This document shows positions 1 through 7,333 of a DNA stretch of 15,215 bases, piece by piece. Source of the DNA: Planctomycetota bacterium (lineage in GTDB: Bacteria > Planctomycetota > Planctomycetia > Planctomycetales > Planctomycetaceae); the NCBI GenBank assembly GCA_023429275.1, contig JAEYWB010000148.1, positions 1 through 15,215 of the forward strand. The letters run 5' to 3'. Position numbers and translations under genes: made by a program. The notes under the pieces were generated by a model. The model ran no database searches, was not told where the DNA came from, and saw only the letters and a list, made by a program, of their open reading frames with translations. Within the stretch, counting starts at the first letter, position 1, and each line of letters opens with the position of its first letter.

Positions 1-162
1 AGCGGTATCGAGGTTGGTCCGGCCGGAGATCCGCGACCCGCAGCCGGCCCCCGTGAGCCGTCACCGGTGACTGCGGCGATCAGTGAAGATGAGCGTTCCC
101 AGTTCTCCCCTGCTCCGCGTCGACGAACATGACGAGGAGGAGAAGAAGGAGGAAGAACACTA
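1..162. other. Left edge, no supported gene
   Basis: No convincing gene is visible here. Frame 1 of the plus strand is open from the window edge to a TGA at 130-132 and could be the end of a gene that begins outside the window; its translation is rich in Pro, Ala and Arg and matches nothing I recognise. A 24-codon reading frame (ATG at 89, TAG at 161-163) ends in a run of Glu and Lys but has no clear ribosome binding site. Bases 79-90 (GATCAGTGAAGA) repeat a motif found twice more nearby, at 264-285 (inverted) and 364-385. Confidence 0.4.
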
Positions 163-259
163 GGCTCTGTTTGAGAACTGCCGCTTCGGCCCCGCCCCTT
201 CCTGAATCCCTGGGATTAGGTGGTTCTGTGGCGTCTACGAGGAGTTTCCAAACAGAGCC
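163..259. mobile_element. MITE-like element with terminal inverted repeats
   Basis: The left end reads GGCTCTGTTTGAGAACT and the right end, read on the other strand, GGCTCTGTTTGGAAACT. That is 15 of 17 positions identical. Both ends are bordered by the dinucleotide TA (161-162 and 260-261), as expected from a TA target duplication. The element is 97 bp and has no coding capacity, so it would need a transposase supplied in trans. TA duplication is known for IS630/Tc1-like elements and for some IS5-family groups; I cannot assign the family from the ends alone. It sits immediately downstream of the GxxExxY gene. An alternative is a simple stem-loop with long arms acting as a transcription terminator, but there is no T-tract. 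Confidence 0.5.
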
Positions 260-263
260 TAAT

Positions 264-285
264 CTTCGCTAGTCTTCACTGATCC
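264..285 (-). repeat. Short palindromic repeat copy (inverted)
   Basis: Read on the minus strand this is GGATCAGTGAAGACTAGCGA plus AG. It matches 17 of 22 positions of the plus-strand sequence at 364-385 (GGATTAGCGGAGATCAGCGA plus AG). Its first part is also identical over 12 bases to 79-90. Together the copies look like a small dispersed repeat family. This copy includes the stop codon and last codons of the GxxExxY gene. Confidence 0.45.
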
Positions 286-790
286 AGAATGCCCGACGGA
301 GTTCCGCTGTATGACAAATCCGGGCCGTGGTTTCCAAGGCGAACAATGATTTCGGTTTCTTCGGATTAGCGGAGATCAGCGAAGATTCGTGTTCCGTCTT
401 CCCTCTTCTCCCTGGGTGCAAGTCCGAGAGAACAAACCGTTTCCACTGCAGGTCTGACTTCCGGCCAAAGTTGATCAGGTATCCAACAGGCTGTCTGGCG
501 AGTCTCATGTCATTGAAGAGTTGAGCCTCGTGATCCGCGTTCAACTCCGAGACTGCTTTCAGCTCGACGACTATTCTTTCGTAGACAAAGAGGTCAGGCT
601 TGTACTTGGTGGTCAGTTCCCGGTCCTTATATCGGAAGACGAGTTCCCGCTTTGTCGCGAATGGTATGCCACGGAGTGCCAGCTCGATCTCCAGACACTG
701 TTGGTAGACTTCCTCGGCGAGCCCGTAACCGAGCTCGTTGTAGACTTCAAACGCCGCCCCCATAAGGCGGTAGCCTTCGTCATCGGCCAT
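269..790 (-). CDS. GxxExxY family protein (PDDEXK nuclease fold)
   Basis: The 173-residue product has the signature that names the family: G23-x-x-E26-x-x-Y29 in GLAEEVY. The nuclease-like core follows, with Asp66 in KPDLFV and the Glu76-x-Lys78 pair in VVELKAV, the usual D...ExK arrangement of PDDEXK folds (PF13366). These residues are all present, so the core looks intact, but the substrate and cellular role of the family are unknown. The ATG at 790 is preceded by a purine-rich GGGAGAAGA site 5-6 bases upstream, which supports this start. Family members usually stop about residue 120-130. Here roughly 50 extra residues rich in Lys, Pro and Ser follow, and they are encoded by the dispersed repeat at 264-385. 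The gene is divergent from mobA and flanked downstream by the MITE-like element. It is likely accessory DNA. Confidence 0.85.
   Translation of the reverse strand: MADDEGYRLMGAAFEVYNELGYGLAEEVYQQCLEIELALRGIPFATKRELVFRYKDRELTTKYKPDLFVYERIVVELKAVSELNADHEAQLFNDMRLARQPVGYLINFGRKSDLQWKRFVLSDLHPGRRGKTEHESSLISANPKKPKSLFALETTARICHTAELRRAFWISED
364..385 (+). repeat. Short palindromic repeat copy (direct)
   Basis: This is the partner of the inverted copy at 264-285 (17 of 22 identical). It lies inside the 3' part of the GxxExxY gene, where it encodes part of the non-conserved tail. The downstream bases 386-396 (GTGTTCC context) also resemble those after the copy at 79-90, so the repeat unit may be somewhat longer than 22 bp. 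Confidence 0.45.
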
Positions 791-931
791 GGTGTCTTCT
801 CCCGGGTTGTTTGAATGTGTTGGCCCGCCTCACCAGAAGCCGTGTCCTGATGGCCTGACAGCGTGGCCCGTTCATGAAATCATAGCGTAGAACCGGTTCG
901 CATCGGCGGTAGCAAACCTTGAAAGGACAGC

Positions 932-1633
932 GTGCGGCGAGCCTGCATTATTCTCTGCGGCGGACGGTCGACCCGGATGGGGCGCGATAAGGCCACGCTG
1001 CCGTTCGGTTCCTCTACGGTGCTCGAGCACATCCTGAGCACACTTGTGGGGGCGACGGATGCAGGCTGCGTCGTCGTCGCGGCCGAGGGGCAGGAGCTTC
1101 CCGTGCTCCCGCCTGACGTCGTCGTGGTTCGCGACCAGCGCCCGGAACGCGGACCTCTCGAAGGACTGGCAGCGGGACTGGAGTCCTTGAAGGGGCGGGC
1201 GGATTCCGTGGTGGTTACGTCGTGCGACGCTCCGCACCTCGTTCCTCCGCTGGTGCACAGGCTCTTCCTGCTCCTCGGGGAGCGTGACGCCGCCGTTGTC
1301 AGACTCGACGGGATTCCGCAGCCGTTGCCAGCCGCTTATCCCGTGTCGGTTCTGGAGAGGGTCAACCGGCTTCTCTCAGAGGACCGGCTCAGCCTGCGCG
1401 GACTTCTTGATGCGATCGACACCCGGTACCTCGACGCGGAGGACGTTCGAGCGGCGGACCCTCAGCTCGGTTCGTTCCTCAATATGAATACGCCTGCCGA
1501 TTACGACACGGTGCTTCGGCGGGCGCGGTTCGCTCCCGCGGATTCGCCGGGCATCGCACCAGTTTCTCCCGCGGCCGCCCGGCGTTCTCTAGAATCCGGG
1601 GCGAGAGAGCACACGCACGAGGAGAACGCACCG
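932..1633 (+). CDS. mobA: Molybdenum cofactor guanylyltransferase-like (MobA), in-frame with RidA
   Basis: MobA attaches GMP to molybdopterin in the cytoplasm to form the guanine dinucleotide cofactor of molybdoenzymes. The N-terminus carries the nucleotide-binding signature LCGGRSTRMGRDK (residues 8-20). GPLEGL (74-79), a CDAPHL metal-site motif (98-103, equivalent of the usual CDxP) and NMNTPAD (184-190) follow in the expected order, so the nucleotidyltransferase domain spans about residues 1-200. The GTG start at 932 has an AAAGGA ribosome binding site about 5 bases upstream. There is no stop codon after the domain: the frame runs through a low-conservation linker (about residues 200-234) into the RidA protein and ends at 2095, giving 387 residues. 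I end this entry where the RidA start lies; the true polypeptide may be the fusion. No other molybdopterin gene is nearby. MobA is preferred over MobA-like CoxI/MocA proteins on the motif set, but these cannot be fully separated by eye. Confidence 0.8.
1590..1595 (+). promoter_or_regulatory. Candidate -10 element (TAGAAT) before ridA
   Basis: TAGAAT matches the sigma-70 -10 consensus in 5 of 6 positions and lies 44 bases before the RidA ATG. The upstream -35 region is poor (TTTCTC with a too long spacer), so this is a weak call. The surrounding octamer CTAGAATC recurs before ptsH and hpf in the same orientation relative to those genes. Confidence 0.3.
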
Positions 1634-2095
1634 ATGTCGATCGAGGAGAAGCTGGCGGAACTGGGGCTCACGCTGCCTGAGGCCCCGAAGCCGGTGGCCG
1701 CTTATGTGCCGGCCGTTCGATCAGGGAACCTCGTCTTCGTCAGCGGGCAGTTGCCGTTTGCCGCAAAGACGCTGCTGGCCACCGGGAGTGTTCCCGATCA
1801 GGTTGCCCTCGACGTCGCTCACTCGGCAGCGAAGCAGTGCGTGCTCAATGGCCTCGCGGTCCTCAAGGCCGAACTCGACGGGGATCTGTCGCGGCTGCGG
1901 CGGGTCGTGCGGATCGGCGTTTTCGTCCAGTCGCAGGATGGGTTCACGCAGCAGCCCGCCGTGGCCAACGGTGCGAGCGAGCTGCTCCAGACACTCCTGG
2001 GCGATGCGGGGAAACACGCCCGCGCGGCGGTCGGGGTCAATGCCCTGCCGCTGAATGCGACGGTGGAAGTTGAATTTACGTTCGAAGTGGACTGA
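1634..2095 (+). CDS. RidA/YjgF/UK114 family protein
   Basis: The 153 residues from the ATG at 1634 match the RidA (YjgF/YER057c/UK114) family. RidA proteins form cytoplasmic trimers, and the archetype hydrolyses reactive enamine/imine intermediates released by PLP enzymes. Visible landmarks are the [13 protein letters not shown] strand near the N-terminus and [20 protein letters not shown] near the C-terminus, with Arg in the position used by active RidA to bind the substrate carboxylate. The length and the [15 protein letters not shown] opening point to the longer UK114-like subgroup, whose activity is less well established. The ATG has a GAGGAG site 9 bases upstream, which argues that RidA can be translated on its own even though it is in frame with mobA and no stop separates them. 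Function of this paralogue is inferred only. Confidence 0.8.
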   Translation: MSIEEKLAELGLTLPEAPKPVAAYVPAVRSGNLVFVSGQLPFAAKTLLATGSVPDQVALDVAHSAAKQCVLNGLAVLKAELDGDLSRLRRVVRIGVFVQSQDGFTQQPAVANGASELLQTLLGDAGKHARAAVGVNALPLNATVEVEFTFEVD

Positions 2096-2130
2096 CGGCG
2101 CTTGATCACCGGGCGAGATGCGAAAGCCGG

Positions 2131-2421
2131 TCAGACGTGTGACGCGAGCGATTCCGTTACTGGTTTGGCATCCGGATCCGCGAGGCGAATCGGGCAGGCG
2201 CGCACCGACGTTTGAGAGGTTCTGCTTCTTGGGGTCGAGGCCGAGGCGGCGGAAGAACTCGGCATCATCCGCTCGGGGGCGGGGACGATCGACTCCGCCC
2301 CGAAGCGCCTTGCAGGCTGCTCGTCGATCCGACGGGCAAGGGACGCAGGATCACCGTCGCGGGCGACGCCGGCCGTGGCTCCGACGGCCACAAAGATGAG
2401 GATCGCAAGGGAAGCTCTCAT
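2131..2421 (-). pseudogene. Remnant of a secreted DUF1549 (PSCyt1-type) protein
   Basis: From the ATG at 2421 the reading frame starts with a clear signal peptide (MRASLAILIFVAVGATAGVA) and continues into SLARRIDEQ...RFGAESIVPAPE. This is the spacing and wording that leads into the DUF1549 domain of planctomycete secreted proteins (usual form: PAP-ADDAEFLRRVxLDLTGRIP). The expected DDAEFFRRLGLD is present, but in another frame: it begins at base 2269, directly after a single missing base near 2270-2271. After GLD (base 2234) the similarity stops, where LTGRIP would be expected. So the piece is both frameshifted and truncated; intact members are several hundred residues longer. In the unshifted frame it would give a 96-residue secreted product ending at 2131, but its second half has no conserved character. 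The ribosome binding site is weak. A real small secreted protein is the alternative. Confidence 0.55.
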
Positions 2422-2491
2422 GCCCCGATTCTGCACGATGCGCCATGCTTGGTGCCCTGTGGCCGCCAGCTTCCCTGGGCACCAACGAAAA

Positions 2492-2517
2492 ACGGCCCTC
2501 ACCGGAGTGAGGGCCGT
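2492..2517 (-). terminator. Intrinsic terminator after rplU
   Basis: A perfect 10-bp stem (ACGGCCCTCA / TGAGGGCCGT) with a 6-base loop is followed on the minus strand by TTTTCGTT. It begins 36 bases beyond the rplU stop codon, so it closes the rng-rplU unit. The opposite orientation lacks a T-tract. Confidence 0.85.
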
Positions 2518-2552
2518 GAAATTCGAAGAGACGGGTTCGTTCTACGGGACGA

Positions 2553-2906
2553 TTACGACTGCGTCGTCGCAACCTTGAGTCCCGGAATGCTGATCCCGGT
2601 CACCTTGACGTGGGTGTACTTCTGGCGGTGACCCGTGTGGCGACGGGAGTTGTGACGGCGGCGAACCTTCTGGATCTCGAGCTTCTCGCCCTTGACGATC
2701 GGCTCGACGACTTCGCAGGCAACCGTAGCGCCGCTGATCACCGGAGCTCCGAGAACGCTCTCGGCCCCGCCGTTGGCGAGGAGGACCCGGTCGAACTGGA
2801 GGGTCGTCCCGGTCTGGACGCCGTCCCGCAGATCGAGCTGGAGGACATCACCTTCCTGGGCGCGAATCTGACGGCCGTCGGTCTCGAAAATTGCGAACAC
2901 GGGCAT
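2553..2906 (-). CDS. rplU: 50S ribosomal protein L21
   Basis: L21 is a 23S rRNA-binding protein of the large ribosomal subunit. The product begins MPVFAIFETDGRQIR, the usual L21 opening. The family signature lies near the C-terminus (VRRRHNSRRHTGHRQKYT), where basic residues contact rRNA. At 117 residues it is slightly longer than the E. coli protein (about 103) because of a C-terminal extension. The ATG at 2906 is chosen because it gives the family N-terminus; an upstream start at 2921 would add five atypical residues. It follows rng on the same strand with 131 bases between them and is followed by a strong terminator, so rpmA (L27), which normally comes next, is absent from this locus. Confidence 0.95.
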   Translation of the reverse strand: MPVFAIFETDGRQIRAQEGDVLQLDLRDGVQTGTTLQFDRVLLANGGAESVLGAPVISGATVACEVVEPIVKGEKLEIQKVRRRHNSRRHTGHRQKYTHVKVTGISIPGLKVATTQS

Positions 2907-3037
2907 GGTGCACAGTCCCAAACGTCTGGAGCCAGTCGAACGAACGATCTGCCGAATTCAGCGTAAAACGAATCGACACAGGCGCTTGCGCAAGGCCTGG
3001 AGGCTCTGCGCAAACGCGAGCGGAACAGGTTAGCAGA

Positions 3038-4612
3038 TCAGCACTTCGAATACGAGTCCCCGCTCGAGAGAATCGTGATCTCCTGCCCGATGTCGTTGAG
3101 GCACTTGATGCCGAAGTGTTCCGGCGGAACATTCAGGCCTGTCTGAATGTTCACCGTGATCCCGTACTTCTCTTCGAGCTCGATGATGTCGCGGCGCTTG
3201 CGGTTGATGAGGTAGTCGGCGACCCGGGTGTGAACTTCCACCTGGATCCGCTTCACCTCTTCGTTGCTCGCCTTCTTCATCAGCGTCCGGACGACCTCGA
3301 TCGCCATGCTCTCGGCGGTCTTGACCATCCCCATGCCGCGGCAGCAGGGGCAGTCTTCGTAGGCGCTGCGCTTGAGCGAAGGCCGGATCCGCTGGCGGGT
3401 CATTTCGATCAGGCCGAACGGGCTGATCCGGAGGACCTTGGTCCGGGCCCGGTCCCGCTCGACGCAGTCCCGCAGCTTGTTCTCGACCATCCGGCGGTGA
3501 CGTTCGTCCCGCATGTCGATGAAGTCGTTGACGATCACCCCGCCGAGGTCGCGGAGCCGGATCTGACGGGCGATCTCCTTCGCGGCGGCGAGGTTCACCT
3601 GAAGCGAGGTCTTGTCGGCGTCGTTGTCGACCCGGTGGCTGCCGCTGTTGACGTCGATCGCCACGAGGGCTTCAGTCTGGTCGATGACGAGCGACCCCCC
3701 GCCTGGGAGCGGAACGCGGCGGGACTGGATCCGCTCGATCTCTTCTTCGAGCTTGTGTTTGTGAAACAGCGGCTCCTTGGCGTCGTACAGCTTGATGCGG
3801 TCGATGTGGCGGGGCATGACGACTTCCATGAAGTCGCGGGCCCGCTCATAGGCCTTCGGCTCGTCGATCCAGATCGCTTCGATGTCGGCCGTGAAGATGT
3901 CCCGGATCGTCCGGGTGATCATGTCGGTCTCTTCGTAGATGTCGACCGGCGACGGCAGCTTCTCGATGCGGCGGACAATCGTCTTCCAGAGCCGCAGCAG
4001 GTAGTTCATGTCCCGGACGAGGTCCTGGGCGCTCCGGTCGATGCCGGCGGTGCGGACGATGAAACCGAGCCCCTCGGGCGGTTCGAGCTGCCGCAGGATC
4101 TGGCGGAGCTTCCGGCGAGTCTCTTCGTCTTCGATCTTGCGGCTGACCCCCATTCGCTGGAGGCCCGGCATCAGGACGAGGTATCGCCCGGGAATGCTGA
4201 CATAGGTCGAGAGGGTCGGCCCCTTCGTGCCGATCCCTTCCTTGATGACCTGGACGAGGACTTCGCTGCCGCGGGTGAAGATCTCCTGGATCGGCGGCTT
4301 GTGGCGGGCGCTGCGCTCGTTGAACTTCGGGTTCTTGCGGTTGGCCCGCATCTCCTCTTCCGAGACGAGATGCTTGTAGTACTGGAACTCCACGTCGCTC
4401 ACGTGGAGGAAGCCGTTGCGGCCGACGCCGAAGTCGACGAACACCGCCTGGATGCTCGGCTCGATATTGACGACCTTGCCCTTGTAGATGTTGCCGACGA
4501 GGTTCTCGTGGCTCGTCCGCTCGACGTAGAGTTCTTCAAGAACCCCGTCTTCCATGATGGCGATGCGGCTTTCCTCCGGCTGGAGGACGTTGATCAGCAT
4601 TTCTTTCTTCAT
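3038..4612 (-). CDS. rng: Ribonuclease E/G family endoribonuclease
   Basis: This 524-residue protein is a single-strand-specific endoribonuclease of the RNase E/G family, which processes rRNA and tRNA precursors and starts mRNA decay. An S1 RNA-binding domain lies at about residues 37-135 (NIYKGKVVNIEPSIQAVFVD). The catalytic domain has the two metal-binding aspartates, Asp320 in AIDVNSG and Asp363 in VNDFIDM. The zinc-link motif CPCCRG sits at 421-426, so a dimer/tetramer of the usual type is expected. The length is close to RNase G (about 490) and lacks the long disordered C-terminal scaffold of E. coli RNase E. The ATG at 4612 starts MKKEMLINV, typical of the family. It is the first gene of an rng-rplU pair and is preceded by a 532-bp gene-free region. 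Confidence 0.93.
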   Translation of the reverse strand: MKKEMLINVLQPEESRIAIMEDGVLEELYVERTSHENLVGNIYKGKVVNIEPSIQAVFVDFGVGRNGFLHVSDVEFQYYKHLVSEEEMRANRKNPKFNERSARHKPPIQEIFTRGSEVLVQVIKEGIGTKGPTLSTYVSIPGRYLVLMPGLQRMGVSRKIEDEETRRKLRQILRQLEPPEGLGFIVRTAGIDRSAQDLVRDMNYLLRLWKTIVRRIEKLPSPVDIYEETDMITRTIRDIFTADIEAIWIDEPKAYERARDFMEVVMPRHIDRIKLYDAKEPLFHKHKLEEEIERIQSRRVPLPGGGSLVIDQTEALVAIDVNSGSHRVDNDADKTSLQVNLAAAKEIARQIRLRDLGGVIVNDFIDMRDERHRRMVENKLRDCVERDRARTKVLRISPFGLIEMTRQRIRPSLKRSAYEDCPCCRGMGMVKTAESMAIEVVRTLMKKASNEEVKRIQVEVHTRVADYLINRKRRDIIELEEKYGITVNIQTGLNVPPEHFGIKCLNDIGQEITILSSGDSYSKC

Positions 4613-5144
4613 TTACCCTGTCTCCGGTTAGGGAGGTCCCCGGTGAAGGAGACCGTCCGGTGTTCTGCCGGACAGGGTGCATCGGTTCGCACGGCGGTCG
4701 GGTGACCCCCTTGCCGGCGGGGCAGCGGTTTTCCGCAACGCGCCATTCGGCGAGCCGGGAACCTCGAGCCGCGTCAGCGGGAGTCGTCGCGCCCGGCGGG
4801 CACTGCGGCAAGGCGCAGCGCCTGTCGACAAAGGCGCGATTCACGACGGTCCCGGAGCAACCTTGCGATCGCTCTGGGTGGGGCTGCTTCCAGCCGGGAA
4901 GCAGAGACCCCGCCGCGGGCTCAAGCGGAGCGCCGCGGAAAAGAGCCGGCTTCACGCAAGGGCCGGCGGTTCCGGAAAGATTCCGGCCGCTCGCCCGCGC
5001 GATGCTCTGCGAACTTGACTGCACTCTGTTCGGACCTGGTGAGTTCGAACGTGATTCGTGGCCGACGCCGAAACCGATTCGGCATCGGTAGTAGTAGTAT
5101 TTTGTGGAACCCGGAGGGTTCGGAATGGCTCTGCCAGGGCCGGC
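4613..5144. other. 532-bp gene-free region before rng (possible long leader)
   Basis: No gene is supported here: the open frames are proline- and arginine-rich translations of GC-rich DNA with no recognisable domain. On the minus strand, towards rng, two hairpins can be seen. One is GTCCGG/CCGGAC at 4655-4673, about 43 bases before the start codon. The other is CTGCTTCC/GGAAGCAG at 4884-4904 with a 5-base loop and GGGG/CCCC flanks that can extend it. No good promoter or T-tract terminator was found between ptsI and rng. In E. coli the rne mRNA has a long structured 5' leader through which RNase E limits its own synthesis; a similar role here is only an inference. Confidence 0.35.
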
Positions 5145-6902
5145 TCAGTAGTCGGCATCCTGATAGATCTTTCGGAGCTCTCCCCGAAGATACGCCTCGA
5201 TGTCGCGGGCACTTTCCATGTGCCGGGCCCGAGAGGCGATCTCGCGAACCTGCGGCATCGTCACGCGACTGATGAGATCGCGAATCTCCAGGACGGCAGG
5301 GGGGGTGACGCTCAGGCGCCGGATCCCCGCTCCCATCAGGAGGGGAACGAACTTCGGATCGGAACACATCTGCCCGCAGACGGTGACCGGAATCTTGTGC
5401 TCATCGCCGGCCTTGACGACCATTTCGATGAGCCGGAAGATCGCGGGGTCCGCGGCGTTGTAGTACCGGGCGACCGCCGGGTCAGAGCGGTCAGCCGCAA
5501 GAGTGTACTGAATTAAGTCGTTGGTGCCGATAGAGAAGAAGTCGACTTCCCGGGCGAATTCATCCGCCAGGATCGCCGCCGAAGGAACCTCGACCATCAT
5601 CCCGACAGGGATTTTCTTGCGGAAATTGATGTTTTCCTCTTCGAGATCCTCGCAGACGTCCTGAACCATCATTTTCGCCTGCCGGAGCTCCAGCAGCGAC
5701 GAGATGAGCGGAAACATCAGCCAGATGTTTCCCTCGACCGCGGCCCGCATTACCGCCCGCAGCTGCGTCTTGAACAGCTTCTTGTTCGCGAGGCTCACGC
5801 GAATGCTGCGCAGGCCGAGCTCCGGGTTGGCGAAGTCGCTGAAGTACTCCTTCATCGTCCCGGGGATCTTGTCCGCCCCGAGGTCGAGGGTCCGGATGAC
5901 GACCGGCGAGTCGCCGAACGTCCGGGCGACGTGCTTGTACGCCTGGAAGTGCTCCTCCTCGGTCCGCTCCTTCTGATGGCCGAGGTACAGGAATTCGGTC
6001 CGGTAGAGGCCGACCCCTTCGGCCCCGCGCTCCTGGCAGTGCTCGGCCTCTTCAGGGAACTCGATATTGCCGAGGACAATGATCCGCGCACCGTCGGCCG
6101 TCGTGCAGATGTCGTCGACCGACTGCCGGCTGATGAGGAGGTCCGCCCGGCTCTTCGCCTCCGCCTCGATCGCCCGATAGCGGCCGATCGTCGCCTCGTC
6201 GGGGTCGACGTAAATCAGGCCTTCATTGCCGTCGATGATGACGGTCTCGCCCCCTCCGCCGAGCTCCGAGAGGAAGTGCCCGAGGCCGACCACGGCGGGG
6301 ATTTCGAGGGCTCCCGCGAGGATCGCGGTGTGGCTTGTGGGCCCGCCGACTTCGGTCGCGAAGGCCTTGATGAACTTTTTGTCGAGGGCTGCCGTCTCGC
6401 TCGGCGTGAGATTGTGAGCGAGGATAATCGCTTCGGACTTGAGGTTCGCCAGCTCCTGGTGAGGCTCGCCGACGAGATGCCGCATCAGCCGCTTCTCAAG
6501 ATCCTCGAGGTCGAGCGACCGTTCGGCGATGTACGTATTCGTCAATGAGCGAAGCTGCGACGCCCGTTTCCGCAGGACCAGCTGCACCGCCTGCTCGGGG
6601 GCGAACCGCTTCTTGCGGATGAGGTCTTCGATCTCCTGGATGAGCTTGCGGTCGCGGGCCAGCAGGAGGTGCGCGCCGAAGATCGCGGCGTACTGCGCGC
6701 CGAGCTGCTCCGTCGCGAGCTTCTCCTGCTCGGCAATTTCGTCGCAGACGTGCTGCAGAGCGCCGTGCAGGCGGCTGATCTCGAAGTCGACGACGTCGCC
6801 CGTCAGGTAGCGGTGGGGTATCTGGAGTTCGTTCTTGCCAATGAGGATGGCGGGGCCGATCGCGACACCGGGCGAGACTGCGATCCCCTGTTTGACGAAC
6901 AT
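5145..6902 (-). CDS. ptsI: PTS enzyme I (phosphoenolpyruvate-protein phosphotransferase)
   Basis: Enzyme I takes phosphate from phosphoenolpyruvate and passes it to HPr. From the ATG at 6902 the protein has 585 residues, close to the E. coli length of 575. The phosphorylated histidine is His191 in GGPTSHTAI. The PEP-binding C-terminal barrel shows LYRTEFL (Arg301), LDLGADK, MMVEVPSA (Glu437), SIGTNDLIQYTLAADR and the Cys509 motif VCGQM. It opens directly with MFVKQGIAVSPGVAIG, so there is no GAF domain and it is of the PtsI rather than the PtsP type. A longer frame to 6974 adds a low-complexity segment that I reject. A GAGGAGAGGGGGG stretch lies just before the ATG. It follows ptsH by 146 bases in the same direction, as in most ptsHI operons. 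No sugar-specific EIIB/EIIC genes occur in the window. Confidence 0.95.
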   Translation of the reverse strand: MFVKQGIAVSPGVAIGPAILIGKNELQIPHRYLTGDVVDFEISRLHGALQHVCDEIAEQEKLATEQLGAQYAAIFGAHLLLARDRKLIQEIEDLIRKKRFAPEQAVQLVLRKRASQLRSLTNTYIAERSLDLEDLEKRLMRHLVGEPHQELANLKSEAIILAHNLTPSETAALDKKFIKAFATEVGGPTSHTAILAGALEIPAVVGLGHFLSELGGGGETVIIDGNEGLIYVDPDEATIGRYRAIEAEAKSRADLLISRQSVDDICTTADGARIIVLGNIEFPEEAEHCQERGAEGVGLYRTEFLYLGHQKERTEEEHFQAYKHVARTFGDSPVVIRTLDLGADKIPGTMKEYFSDFANPELGLRSIRVSLANKKLFKTQLRAVMRAAVEGNIWLMFPLISSLLELRQAKMMVQDVCEDLEEENINFRKKIPVGMMVEVPSAAILADEFAREVDFFSIGTNDLIQYTLAADRSDPAVARYYNAADPAIFRLIEMVVKAGDEHKIPVTVCGQMCSDPKFVPLLMGAGIRRLSVTPPAVLEIRDLISRVTMPQVREIASRARHMESARDIEAYLRGELRKIYQDADY

Positions 6903-7048
6903 TCGCCGTCCCCCCTCTCCTCCTCGTTCGCGGGAACCGGCTCGGACGCCAACTGTGGCAGCCCACGGCCCCAACCGACCCGGAGTCGATCCGTTCTGGC
7001 GGTGCCGTGACGCAATCAGAGCGCTCCGAACCCGAAAACCGCTCCCGC

Positions 7049-7333
7049 TCAGGCGTCCAGCTTAAAGCCATTCTCGAAGAATCGCGAGATCTGTTCGATC
7101 ATGATCTCGGCAGAGGGCCCGGAGACTGTGACCGTAAGGCTCGTTCCCGGCCCGGCCGCGAGCTGCAGGAGGTCGAACATCGAGCGGGCGTCGGCCTCGT
7201 GCTGGCCGTTGGAAAGACGGACGTCCCCCTGGAAATCCTTGAGAAGCCGGACCATGAGCGAGCACGGAATCATGTGCAGGCCGTTTTCATTCACGACCGT
7301 CACGACTCGATTCAGGGTCAACGTCTCGCTCAT
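7049..7333 (-). CDS. ptsH: HPr-like phosphocarrier protein with variant active site
   Basis: HPr carries phosphate from enzyme I to EIIA proteins. The 94-residue product has the HPr fold pattern, with the active histidine His20 in NENGLHMIP. In ordinary HPr the motif is GLHARP; here Ala-Arg is replaced by Met-Ile, so the conserved arginine that stabilises the phosphohistidine is missing (Ile22). The regulatory serine region (ADARSMFDLL, Ser51) is retained, so a site for an HPr kinase exists even though no hprK is in the window. The ATG at 7333 is preceded by GGAAG; a GTG at 7345 with GAGGTG in front is an equally possible start and adds four residues. It lies between ptsN and ptsI. A degenerate or specialised regulatory HPr (NPr-like) is the best reading. 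Confidence 0.85.
   Translation of the reverse strand: MSETLTLNRVVTVVNENGLHMIPCSLMVRLLKDFQGDVRLSNGQHEADARSMFDLLQLAAGPGTSLTVTVSGPSAEIMIEQISRFFENGFKLDA

Noticed and set aside
89..163. 24-codon frame ending in a Glu/Lys run
   Set aside because: It has no convincing ribosome binding site, overlaps a dispersed repeat at its start and ends exactly at the MITE-like element border; too short to support.
2986..3013. Hairpin TTGCGCA/TGCGCAA between rng and rplU as a terminator
   Set aside because: There is a 7-bp stem but a long loop and no T-tract, and rplU would be left without an evident promoter; at best a processing hairpin.
2891..4705. 604-codon open frame on the plus strand opposite rng
   Set aside because: It is antisense to a gene with intact RNase E/G motifs; its sequence is rich in Asp, Val, Leu and Arg, as expected from the reverse complement of GC-rich coding DNA.
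6903..6974. N-terminal extension of ptsI
   Set aside because: The extra 24 residues are low-complexity and enzyme I proteins begin at the MFVKQGIAVSPG-like segment, with a purine-rich site just before the ATG at 6902.
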